Shown piece by piece: positions 5,772 to 13,476 of a stretch of DNA of 15,359 bases. Under the pieces are notes generated by a model. It worked only from the letters and a program-made list of their open reading frames with translations. It did not search any database and was not told where the DNA came from. A program made the translations under genes and the position numbers. Each line of letters opens with the position of its first letter. The stretch's first letter is position 1. This DNA is from Oscillospiraceae bacterium (GTDB taxonomy: Bacteria; Bacillota; Clostridia; Oscillospirales; Ruminococcaceae), in NCBI GenBank assembly GCA_031281115.1, contig JAITFV010000201.1, positions 1 to 15,359 of the forward strand, written 5' to 3'.

Positions 5772-8700
5772 TTAAAGAGTTCCGGGGCCGAACGGAGGAA
5801 TGAATATATCTTCATCGTCATCTTGCAAAGACGGCGGGGCGACCGGCGGCAGTTCGTTAATCTCTTCCTCGGCAACTTCTTCAAATGTCCCGACAAACTC
5901 GGTTTCATCAGCCATAATAAATTCAAACTCGCCGAATATATCGTCAACATCCCACGGAGCCGGTGTGTGTAGTGTGGGTTCGGACTTTTCCGGCTCGGGT
6001 TCAGGCTCGGATTCTTCATCAAAAAATTCACTGCTCGGAACATTATTATTGTTCCCTGCCACAAGGAAATCTTCCATATCTTCTTCAAATGTAAATACAG
6101 GCGCTGCCTCGGATTCGGAGATTACGGGGCGCGCTTCCTCTGCCGGCACAAGCTCCGTTATCTCGAATTCTTCCTCATACGTATCAGAAATATCGCCCGA
6201 GAATGACTGCTCAAGGTCTTCCCGCTGCTGCATAAGTTCAAGCTCAAGCGCTCGTCTGCGCGCCGCGAAGTCGATTTGTCCGAGGGTGGGCGGGGGAGGC
6301 GGAGGTTCAGCTTCTTCGAGTTCGGGCTCGGATTCAAGTTCCGATTCAAGCTCGGGTTCTTCCGGTTCCGGCTCCGGCTCCGGCTCAAAGAAAAAGTCCG
6401 GCACAGATAAATCATCAAGTTTTATATCTTCCTGCGGAACGGCAGAACCGCCCTCCTCTGCATCTGGCTGCATTTCTATTTCCGGTGCAACAATATCGTC
6501 AATCGCTATATCCGGTTCTTCTTCCGGCTCAAAATTAAGCTCTACCTCCGGCACAGGCAGGAAGCCGTCGTCGATTTCTATATCCGGTTCTTCGGGGAAA
6601 TTATCATCGTCCCCTTCAACAGGCTCCTCATTAATTTCAGCGAAGTCAGCCGCTATGCTTTCAAAGCTTTCGTCGCTTCCTAAAATCAATTCATTTTGCT
6701 CTTCTTCCTGTTCTTCCTCAACTGTCAACTCTTCATTGTCAACTGTCAATTGTTCGTCCGGTTCTTCCTCAACTATCAATTGTTCATCGTCAATTGTCAA
6801 TTCTTCATTGTCAACTGTCAATTGTTCGTCCGGTTCTTCCTCAACTGTCAATTCTTCATTATCAACTGTCAATTGTTCGTCGGGTTCTTCCTCAAAGAAC
6901 GACTTCGGCATGAACGAGACAGGTTCGGGAACTGCTTCCTCTTCATTAAGGATAATGTCTCCGTCAAGAGGGGGACCATTAAGCGGCGGGGGGGCTTCCG
7001 AAGGGGCAACTCCGTAAGTAAACGGCGTGAACAGCGGTTCTTCTTCTTTTATGGCTTCTTCCGCGATTTCAAACTCAAACCCTTCATCAAACTCAATCGG
7101 CAGTTCCTCTCCGCCCGCTGCCGTCTGCCCACTCTCAGCAGATAACAGAACACCGGCTTTTCTCATCTTCAAATAAAGTATGCAAAGCAGCGCAAATATC
7201 AGTATGCCGCCGCCCGAAAGGAACAGCGCAATCGGATAGCCGGCAGTCGTGAATTTAAGTTCAACCACGTGCTTCCCGGCAGGCAGGCGAATACCGATTA
7301 ACGCATCTAAAACCGTGATGTAATCGGTCGGAACGCCGTCAATCGTCACCGTCCAGCCCGGCTCGGCGGGAATCGTGGTAAACAATAATCTTTCGGTATC
7401 GGCAAAAACATCAATCCGCAGGTTTGTCGGCGAACGCCCGGTAACTGCGGTCTGTGCGTTAAGCGCGTGTAGTTCCGCGATTGCCTCACCGTAAAGCCCG
7501 GTATCCATGTACGCGAAGTAAGCGTTTCTGTAATAGAAATCATCGCGAAGAAGCGTAAGCGTGACCGAGAAGTTCTCGCCCTCACTGAATTCGCCGAGGT
7601 CTGCTATGCAGTAATCGTCGTACTCAAAGTACCAGCTGCGCCAATCATTGCGCGTTACCGCGCCTTCCTCGTCCTTTCGCTGAACCGTAACGGAAGCTCT
7701 TCTTTCGTGCGCGCTCGGCAGCCACATGAAGATTCTGCCGTCGGCTTCGGCGGTCATGCTGTAAATAATCCTTGCGTTCCCTGCGGCGACAGCGTATTCG
7801 CTCACAGCATGATACGAGAAGTGTCCGTCGTTTGTGCCGCCTTCGATTATATTTTCGCTGATTTTTTCAATATCCGAATTATTTATAACTCTGAAATATT
7901 CATTTACTCTTGTTTCGCCGAGCATGGTGGAAAGCAAACGGTTCTGCCGTCTGAAAATCTGCACATCATCGGATGGGAACTCGTCAAAGCTGAAATCCGC
8001 GAGCCTCATGTCTGTCAAATATGCAACCGGTAGTGCGTTTTCGTTATGCCTGATGCTTAAAATGCCGTCTTCAAGCGGGCGTCCGTAGCTGTACGAACTG
8101 TGTGACAGCACATACCGTACGCCGAACAGGTCGTTTATAAGCGGAGTTGCGCCGCTGTAGCGGGTATAATGCCCGCGTGACGTCATTCCGAGCTTGCCGA
8201 GCAGCGTAACCGCACCCTCGTTAAAAGTACTCGCGCTATGCGAAAGCCCGAACATTTCAAGCGCTAACGGGTCGTTCACGGTACGGTGGAAGGTTTTTTC
8301 CATACGGTATAAGCCGTCGTCAGCGAGTGTTATATCCTTCACCGCATTCCGCAGAGGAACGACAAAATCAACATAAGTCGCACGGTCGGAATAAGTTATA
8401 TCCTCGTCCTGTTTATTAAGGTTCGTGTAAGTATTATGGAAAAGCTCCAGCGCGACTGCTACGCCGATAGTTACCGCCAGCGCAGTCTTGCCGAACCGCT
8501 TGTTCTTGTTACAAAGCAGAATGATTGTCAATACTACTAAAATGAGCAGCGCAGGAATAACTACAGCCGCATTGTCAAACAACTCACGTCCGTTTTCGCC
8601 GAGCGCTGCATCGAAAGTATCGCGGCTCTCGAAGTAAACTAACAAGCCGAAGATTCCGAGCGCGGAAATACCTATTGCCCGCCTTGAAAATTCCCGCAAC

Positions 8701-9995
8701 TTGTCAAACACCTCCGCACCCCACGCCACAAGCAGAAACGAAAGCATGAAACTGTAGCGGAAGGGGAGCCAGTTCGGAATCTGCATACCATGCAAAACAG
8801 TGTCAATAGGCGTATAATACATACTTATTATCAGGAATAAAGCTAAAACCGCACCCGTTGCCCGCCTTTTAATCGAGATGACGTTTTCTTTGCCGGCAAA
8901 GAAGAACAGCGGCAGCATCAGTAACGCCAAGGTTCCGCTGTAGATGTCGGGCAGGCTGTTGCTGTCATTACGGACGGTATCATAAGTATTCGGGAACAGC
9001 TTCCGCGCGAAGTCGGCGAGTATAAAGTTTGTCTGTCCCAAAAACTCGGTGTTAAACTCACCCTCAGCGGTTCTGAACGGCTGCGTGAAATCAGTTTTCC
9101 CCTGCTGTAATGAGCTGTAAACGGGAATTAGCACGAAACTCGCCATCAGCACCGCCGTAGCCGCAGAAACAGCGAATAATCCAATCCGCGCCAAAACTGC
9201 CCCGCTGTCGGTTTTCACGCCCGAAGCGTCTGTCAGGCGCGAAGAAATCAAGTAGCAGATGAAATACAACGCCGTAAAAATCCCTATCATGTACCCGATG
9301 TAAAAACAGGTCACAAAGCTGTAAAACAGTGAAATTACAAGCAGTCTGAACCGTCCGTGCCTGACTAATGATTCCACGCCGTAAATCACAAGCGGTAAAG
9401 CCAAAACGCCGTCAAGCCACATAGGGTTCATAGTCTGTACAATTACGTAGGCACAGAGCGCGTACATCATTGAGAAGACGACGGCGGTTCCCCCGCCGCA
9501 GCCGCGCCCACGCTTGAGATAAATTGCCATAGTAACGCCGATAGTACCGACTTTCGCGAGCAGCATTGTTAAAATTCCCTCGGTTATGTATTCCCGCGGA
9601 AACAGCCAGACAAGGAAGTTAAACGGGCTGGCTAAGTAATAGCCGAGAATCCCGAAGAACTCGCCCGAAAGACTTCTGCTCCAGGAATAGAAAATGCTCT
9701 GATTCCCACGGAAAACATCATACATATAGTCGAAGTAATAGACATACTGCCCGTTTAGGTCGAGCGAAAGCACCGAGCGTTCTCCAAACGGATAAATCCC
9801 GAATAATAAATACGAGACAAACAGAATCAAGACCGGTAAAAAGAATGCCGCAAAATAAAACGGATTCTCTTTAAACAGCCATACAAGCGGGTTTGTTCTT
9901 GTTTTCATCGGCTTTGTGCTGTCCTTGTTATCTTTAACAAGGACACTTCCTTTCTCATTAAACAGCCAAGTTTGGCGCCCTTTTTCACTGTTCAT
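5772..9995 (-). CDS. YfhO-family membrane glycosyltransferase with long acidic tail
   Basis: This 1407-residue protein has a YfhO core: an N-terminal segment (VWLFKENPFYFAAFFLPVLIL), the family stretch SLDLNGQYVYYFDYMYD, SWSRSLSGEFFGILGYYLASPFN, many further membrane helices, an extracytoplasmic beta-rich region and a last helix near 917-942 ending KMRK. In Bacillus, YfhO transfers a lipid-linked sugar made by CsbB to lipoteichoic acid, and the GT2 gene directly upstream fits this. After the last helix comes about 460 residues rich in Glu, Asp, Pro and Ser, presumably cytosolic, with a triplicated EEPDEQLTVDNEELTVE repeat. Typical YfhO proteins stop near 850-900 residues. ATG at 9995 overlaps the GT2 stop by 11 bases with AGG upstream. 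A TTG at 10004 or the ATG at 9908 are alternatives. Confidence 0.85.
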   Translation of the reverse strand: MNSEKGRQTWLFNEKGSVLVKDNKDSTKPMKTRTNPLVWLFKENPFYFAAFFLPVLILFVSYLLFGIYPFGERSVLSLDLNGQYVYYFDYMYDVFRGNQSIFYSWSRSLSGEFFGILGYYLASPFNFLVWLFPREYITEGILTMLLAKVGTIGVTMAIYLKRGRGCGGGTAVVFSMMYALCAYVIVQTMNPMWLDGVLALPLVIYGVESLVRHGRFRLLVISLFYSFVTCFYIGYMIGIFTALYFICYLISSRLTDASGVKTDSGAVLARIGLFAVSAATAVLMASFVLIPVYSSLQQGKTDFTQPFRTAEGEFNTEFLGQTNFILADFARKLFPNTYDTVRNDSNSLPDIYSGTLALLMLPLFFFAGKENVISIKRRATGAVLALFLIISMYYTPIDTVLHGMQIPNWLPFRYSFMLSFLLVAWGAEVFDKLREFSRRAIGISALGIFGLLVYFESRDTFDAALGENGRELFDNAAVVIPALLILVVLTIILLCNKNKRFGKTALAVTIGVAVALELFHNTYTNLNKQDEDITYSDRATYVDFVVPLRNAVKDITLADDGLYRMEKTFHRTVNDPLALEMFGLSHSASTFNEGAVTLLGKLGMTSRGHYTRYSGATPLINDLFGVRYVLSHSSYSYGRPLEDGILSIRHNENALPVAYLTDMRLADFSFDEFPSDDVQIFRRQNRLLSTMLGETRVNEYFRVINNSDIEKISENIIEGGTNDGHFSYHAVSEYAVAAGNARIIYSMTAEADGRIFMWLPSAHERRASVTVQRKDEEGAVTRNDWRSWYFEYDDYCIADLGEFSEGENFSVTLTLLRDDFYYRNAYFAYMDTGLYGEAIAELHALNAQTAVTGRSPTNLRIDVFADTERLLFTTIPAEPGWTVTIDGVPTDYITVLDALIGIRLPAGKHVVELKFTTAGYPIALFLSGGGILIFALLCILYLKMRKAGVLLSAESGQTAAGGEELPIEFDEGFEFEIAEEAIKEEEPLFTPFTYGVAPSEAPPPLNGPPLDGDIILNEEEAVPEPVSFMPKSFFEEEPDEQLTVDNEELTVEEEPDEQLTVDNEELTIDDEQLIVEEEPDEQLTVDNEELTVEEEQEEEQNELILGSDESFESIAADFAEINEEPVEGDDDNFPEEPDIEIDDGFLPVPEVELNFEPEEEPDIAIDDIVAPEIEMQPDAEEGGSAVPQEDIKLDDLSVPDFFFEPEPEPEPEEPELESELESEPELEEAEPPPPPPTLGQIDFAARRRALELELMQQREDLEQSFSGDISDTYEEEFEITELVPAEEARPVISESEAAPVFTFEEDMEDFLVAGNNNNVPSSEFFDEESEPEPEPEKSEPTLHTPAPWDVDDIFGEFEFIMADETEFVGTFEEVAEEEINELPPVAPPSLQDDDEDIFIPPFGPGTL
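6717..6898. repeat. heptamer-derived 51-bp tandem repeat in the YfhO tail
   Basis: About three units of 51 bp, the middle one with an internal partial duplication, are built from TTGACAG/TTGACAA-type heptamers joined to Glu/Asp/Pro codons. The minus strand carries the TTGACA sense orientation, opposite to the mfd array relative to transcription, so the peptide is QLTVDNEELTV rather than NCQLSTV. Confidence 0.85.
9921..9944. repeat. perfect inverted repeat near the YfhO start
   Basis: Arms GTCCTTGTTA and TAACAAGGAC (10 bases each) are separated by TCTT. On the minus strand the second arm carries AAGGAC about 13 bases before the internal ATG at 9908, so it could modulate initiation there or simply be coding sequence. 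Confidence 0.45.
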
Positions 9996-10932
9996 TTTCT
10001 TCAAAACCTGCTTCTTGCGTTATTATAAAACGCGGTCTGAATTTTATTTCCTCGTAAATCTTGCTGATGTAATATCCTAATATTCCAAGCCCGAACATAA
10101 TCACCGAACCTGTTATTAAAACCAAAATTATAACCGTTGTGAAGCCTTCGGCAGAAACGCCGTGAAAGTATTGAACGAGCGTATTAACACTGATTCCGAG
10201 CGCGAAAATCATGAATATCACGCTCAAAAAGGTCATCAGCTGCATCGGAAAATAAGTAAAACCGGTAAGGTTCGACAGTGCAAACTTAACAAGCTTGCGG
10301 AAGCTCCACTTCGTCTTGCCTTTTTCACGTTTCTGCACATTAAACTCAAGTCTTGTGCGGTTAAAGCCTACCCAGCTCGACAATGCGCGGAAAAACGTCA
10401 GTCTTTCGGGCATATCAAGCAGCGCGTTTATAACTTTTCTGTCAAGCAGTTTAAAATCGCTCGCTTTATCCAAATCTATATCGGAATTAGCTTTCATCGC
10501 GCTGTAGAAGAGCTTCGCGAACAGCTTATAAAGCAGACCTTCTTTTCCTCGTGTGCGTTTGACAGCTTCCACGACTTCAAAGCCCTGCCTGTGAAATTTT
10601 ACCATTTCGGGGATGAGTTCCGGCGGATGCTGCAAGTCGCAGTCGATTATAACTGCCGCTTCTCCCCCTGCGCGGCGCAGCCCCGCAAAAATTGCACCTT
10701 CTTTCCCGAAGTTGCGGGAAAAGCGCATACCTTTAATCGGTGAGCCGGCTGCGGCAGAATCTTCTTCGGCAGAAAGCATCAAAATTTCCCGCCATGTTCC
10801 GTCCGTTGAACCGTCGTCTACAAAAATCAATTCATAATCAAGTTTTTCAGCAGTCAGAATCGAACTCAAAACCCCTGCTGTTTTTCTTATATTTTCCTCT
10901 TCGTTATAAGCGGGAATGATTATTGAAAGCAT
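9985..10932 (-). CDS. GT2 polyprenyl-phosphate glycosyltransferase, CsbB/GtrB-like
   Basis: This 315-residue membrane enzyme probably transfers a sugar from a nucleotide donor to undecaprenyl phosphate on the cytoplasmic face. The GT-A domain shows IIPAYNEEENI at 5-15, VDDGSTDGT at 38-46, RNFGKEGAIFAG near 73-84 and the metal/donor motif DCDLQHPPE at 97-105, then a SDFKLLDRKV segment. Two C-terminal membrane helices lie near 228-250 and 262-287, followed by a short basic/acidic tail. ATG at 10932 has GGAG close upstream. It overlaps the YfhO-like gene, consistent with a CsbB-YfhO pair in which this enzyme makes the lipid-linked sugar used by YfhO. No GtcA-like flippase is visible. The sugar cannot be read from the sequence. 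Confidence 0.87.
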   Translation of the reverse strand: MLSIIIPAYNEEENIRKTAGVLSSILTAEKLDYELIFVDDGSTDGTWREILMLSAEEDSAAAGSPIKGMRFSRNFGKEGAIFAGLRRAGGEAAVIIDCDLQHPPELIPEMVKFHRQGFEVVEAVKRTRGKEGLLYKLFAKLFYSAMKANSDIDLDKASDFKLLDRKVINALLDMPERLTFFRALSSWVGFNRTRLEFNVQKREKGKTKWSFRKLVKFALSNLTGFTYFPMQLMTFLSVIFMIFALGISVNTLVQYFHGVSAEGFTTVIILVLITGSVIMFGLGILGYYISKIYEEIKFRPRFIITQEAGFEENEQ

Positions 10933-10989
10933 AATTCTCCAACTGATACTAATTCATGATTGAAACATCCGAAAATCAGAACCCGTTCT

Positions 10990-11817
10990 TTACTGTATTA
11001 CTTCATTTCTTGTCATAAATTCAAGATTGCCGCTGCTTGTCCTTACTGTAAACCTAATCGGGTTTTCACCTGCCGCTAAGTACAAATCACCCTCATGCGC
11101 ATTAAATTCCCTGCGGAAAAAGTCTGAGGTTAGCCTGCCCGCATCGGTTAGAAAGTTAAGGTTCACGGCGTTTCTTTCCGGCATTGTAATTTTTATATCG
11201 CCTGAATCTGTCTCAATCGCGCAGGCATCCGTAAAGTTTATGAACTCCGCGCAGACATCGCCCTGCCGCGTACTCACGGCAATCAGCCCTTCAACTGCGC
11301 GCAGATTTATATTTCCCGTACGCGAGGACGCGCTCAGCAGTTCCGCGTGTATATTTTCGGCGGTTATGTCGCCGGAGGCAGATGTAAGCTTGATTTCCCT
11401 GTAGATTTGAGCAGGAAGCCGTACAATCATTCCGTAGTTCAATATATCAGTGCTGTACAGCGAAAGCGTAAAGTCCTCGACGCGGCTGATTTTAAGCTCG
11501 TTTTCCCCTTCGTCAATAATCAGCGCGGTTTCACCAATGTATTCGATTATGATTTTTTCACCGCTGTGGGTGTAAACCCGAAGAGGTATATCCGCTGAAT
11601 TAACGCTGATAAACTGCGGTGCTTCGATTTCCCGCCGCTCTCTGTAAACCGTGGAACTCCAGCCGAATAACTCATAGGCGAACAACTGCATAATTAAAGC
11701 CAAAAACCCGAAAATTGCTGCAAGCGAGACAAAAAGCCGGAACAATTTCAACGGTACGCCTGCCTTGTTTAAGCCTTTTATATGCATGAATCTTATGCGT
11801 TTCAGAATCTTTCTCAC
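10990..11817 (-). CDS. membrane-anchored DUF4097 beta-repeat protein
   Basis: This 275-residue protein has a basic N-terminus, one membrane helix near 24-48 (FRLFVSLAAIFGFLALIMQLFAY) and an outward-facing right-handed beta region of repeating short strands with SGDI/TGNI/QGDV/SGDI/SGNL turns spaced about 15-25 residues apart, typical of DUF4097 (the toastrack fold). Such proteins often accompany envelope-stress or bacitracin-type sensing operons. The start is GTG at 11817, overlapping the upstream stop (GTGA), with GGAGAA nine bases before it. It precedes the GT2 gene by 57 bases with no terminator in between, so it is likely in the same transcript. No specific activity can be assigned. Confidence 0.82.
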   Translation of the reverse strand: MRKILKRIRFMHIKGLNKAGVPLKLFRLFVSLAAIFGFLALIMQLFAYELFGWSSTVYRERREIEAPQFISVNSADIPLRVYTHSGEKIIIEYIGETALIIDEGENELKISRVEDFTLSLYSTDILNYGMIVRLPAQIYREIKLTSASGDITAENIHAELLSASSRTGNINLRAVEGLIAVSTRQGDVCAEFINFTDACAIETDSGDIKITMPERNAVNLNFLTDAGRLTSDFFRREFNAHEGDLYLAAGENPIRFTVRTSSGNLEFMTRNEVIQ

Positions 11818-12122
11818 GAAAAAATGTTCTCCACAGCTGAATTAAAGCGTCGTATAGCCTTAGGGCAGAAAATATACAGAGCCGAAGCGATTGAAAGCGA
11901 GGAAAAAACACCGAAAAAACCCGCAAAAAGCATAGCGGTTGGTGCGAGGTCGCTCGCGACGTTGCGCAGAATCCCCGCCAAACAGCCCAGCGCGATAAAA
12001 ACCGAGAGTACGCCCATCGCTGCAAGAAAAACCGCAAAAACAGCCGTCGCCGCAACCAAGGCTATGATTAAGAGCGCCGAACCTAAAACTGCGGCGAACT
12101 TTAAATAAATCACAATCCGCAA
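11814..12122 (-). CDS. small three-helix membrane protein (DUF1700-like)
   Basis: This 102-residue protein is mostly hydrophobic, with about three membrane helices (near 8-30, 32-52 and 62-86) and a short basic C-terminus (CPKAIRRFN). Its place just before a DUF4097 gene suggests the DUF1700 partner usual in Firmicutes, though the normal N-terminal soluble part and the PadR-type regulator are absent. AGGAG (12130-12126) is only three bases from the TTG start; a GTG nine bases further on is an alternative. It overlaps the next gene by four bases. It is the first gene of the long minus-strand operon and lies directly behind a hairpin-cassette leader. Function unknown. Confidence 0.65.
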   Translation of the reverse strand: MRIVIYLKFAAVLGSALLIIALVAATAVFAVFLAAMGVLSVFIALGCLAGILRNVASDLAPTAMLFAGFFGVFSSLSIASALYIFCPKAIRRFNSAVENIFS

Positions 12123-12134
12123 TATCTCCTAATA

Positions 12135-12244
12135 CTGTTATCCATTTAAGAAATGGATAACAGGGTTCCGCGGCTTGCGAGCCGCGGGCGCTGTCACAGC
12201 AGCGCCATCCCTAAAATCCAATAAACCAGTTTATTGGATTTTAG
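12135..12244 (-). repeat. four-hairpin cassette, type D, in operon leader
   Basis: Hairpins are 12135-12163 (13-bp stem CTGTTATCCATTT, loop AAG), 12168-12187 (CCGCGGCT/AGCCGCGG, loop TGCG), 12188-12205 (GCGCTG/CAGCGC) and 12211-12244 (15-bp stem CTAAAATCCAATAAA, loop CCAG). AGGG and CCCT beside the inner pair can close a three-way junction. Arm sequences differ from copies A/B/C, but the order and the TGCG loop (CGCA on the minus strand) are kept. Transcripts from the promoter at 12262-12290 must pass through it, and its last hairpin ends four bases before the AGGAG ribosome site of the next gene. Confidence 0.85.
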
Positions 12245-12261
12245 TATAATTATTGCCTTTC

Positions 12262-12290
12262 ATTATACTATACATTATATGGTTTGTCAA
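12262..12290 (-). promoter_or_regulatory. perfect-consensus sigma-A promoter of the long minus operon
   Basis: On the minus strand TTGACA (12290-12285), a 17-base spacer and TATAAT (12267-12262) match the consensus exactly. The -35 box touches the stop codon of the permease gene. The predicted start is near 12255, giving a leader of about 130 bases that holds cassette D. It probably drives the membrane protein, DUF4097, GT2, YfhO, coaX, ECF-S and mfd genes. Confidence 0.8.
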
Positions 12291-13475
12291 CTACATTCTC
12301 AGCGCGTCAATCGGCTTCATATTCGCCGCTTTAAGCGCAGGGTAAACCCCGAAAAGCCCGCCAAGGAACAGCGAAAACAGCACCGGTGATAAAAACCGCT
12401 GCAAGCTGAAATCAAGCGCAATACCAAGGAACCCGCTTCCTGCCAGCGAAACTGCAAGCGCCGCAAGGCTCCCCGCCGCACTGCCGAGCAGCGCAAGCAG
12501 CGCGCTTTCCGACAGGAATTCCCGCAGAATATCAAAATTACAGGCACCCACCGACTTCTTAATTCCGATTTCGCGGGTTCGCTCGTTCACGCTGACAAGC
12601 ATGGTAGTCATGACTGTAAGTCCTGCCACAAACAGCGAAATCCCCGCAATTACCGAAAGCGCGAATGTCACCGTTCTCATAATCCCCTGCAGCTGATTCT
12701 TTTGCTGCAGCAGATTCGATGCGACTAATTCCTGCCCCCTCCCGCCGCCGCTCAGCTTTGTTTCAATCCGCGCAGTCGCGGAAGGTTCAATGCCGTCTGC
12801 ACCGGGGTTTAGAAGCACCGCGATTTTATCGTAAGTTTCCCGCCCCGTAAGGTTTTGCATTGTCGAAAACGGCACATACACGAAGTCAGGGATAATCCCT
12901 GAGAGCGCGGATTGCAACACGCTCAGCCCCGAGCTTGCAACACCGATAATCTCGAACCCTCGGTATTCTCCGCCGATGAGCAGATTTATGCTCTTACCGA
13001 CAATATTGGTTCTGCCGTAAGTTTTGAGGGCGATTTCTTCATCAATCACGCAAACCAATGCACCCGAAGCGATGTCCCTGCTGTCAATCAGCCGCCCGTG
13101 AACCGCCTTCAGCGAAATGATTTCCCGCGCATCGCTGTTAATCCCCCAAACAAGACAAAGAAGATTCTGTTGCAAAAGTTCCGCACGCGCGTTCGCAGAC
13201 ATGAGCGGCATCGCTTTATCAACGCCGGTAATCGCACCAAGCGAGATGATGTCCGTATCGTCAAGGTGTGCTGCCGTGTTCACTTGGCGTGACTGCACTA
13301 AAACCGTGTTAATTCCCATGTTTTCGAGGATTTCCGAAACTTGCCCCGCGCCTGCCGCGCTTATTTGCGAAATCAGCGCAACAGCGAACGCGCCTACAGC
13401 AATGCCCGTCATAGTCAATGCTGAGCGAGTTTTACTGCGCAGTATATTTTTAAACGCCGTTTTTCTGAATAGCAT
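12291..13475 (-). CDS. MacB/FtsX-type ABC transporter permease
   Basis: This 394-residue protein has the MacB layout: a first membrane helix near 20-42 (TRSALTMTGIAVGAFAVALISQI), a large extracytoplasmic domain of about 220 residues, then three C-terminal helices with the FtsX signature, including the conserved cytosolic stretch NERTREIGIKKSVGA that couples to the ATPase and the ending YPALKAANMKPIDALRM. Such permeases act as mechanotransmitters for export of peptides, antibiotics or lipoproteins rather than classic channels. ATG at 13475 has GGAGT seven bases upstream and begins one base after the adaptor's stop, implying coupled translation. The partner ATPase is most likely the divergent gene at 14571-15230. 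Confidence 0.92.
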   Translation of the reverse strand: MLFRKTAFKNILRSKTRSALTMTGIAVGAFAVALISQISAAGAGQVSEILENMGINTVLVQSRQVNTAAHLDDTDIISLGAITGVDKAMPLMSANARAELLQQNLLCLVWGINSDAREIISLKAVHGRLIDSRDIASGALVCVIDEEIALKTYGRTNIVGKSINLLIGGEYRGFEIIGVASSGLSVLQSALSGIIPDFVYVPFSTMQNLTGRETYDKIAVLLNPGADGIEPSATARIETKLSGGGRGQELVASNLLQQKNQLQGIMRTVTFALSVIAGISLFVAGLTVMTTMLVSVNERTREIGIKKSVGACNFDILREFLSESALLALLGSAAGSLAALAVSLAGSGFLGIALDFSLQRFLSPVLFSLFLGGLFGVYPALKAANMKPIDALRM

Positions 13476-13476
13476 T

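Noticed and set aside
5800..7017. 405-codon Ser/Gly-rich open frame on the plus strand
   Set aside because: It is the antisense shadow of the Glu/Asp-rich YfhO tail (GAA/GAG read backward gives TTC/CTC and Ser-type codons); no ribosome site or family resemblance.
10933..10989. Terminator or promoter between the DUF4097 and GT2 genes
   Set aside because: Only AGAACGGGTTCT, with too small a loop and no U-run, and no good promoter hexamers; the genes are treated as one operon.
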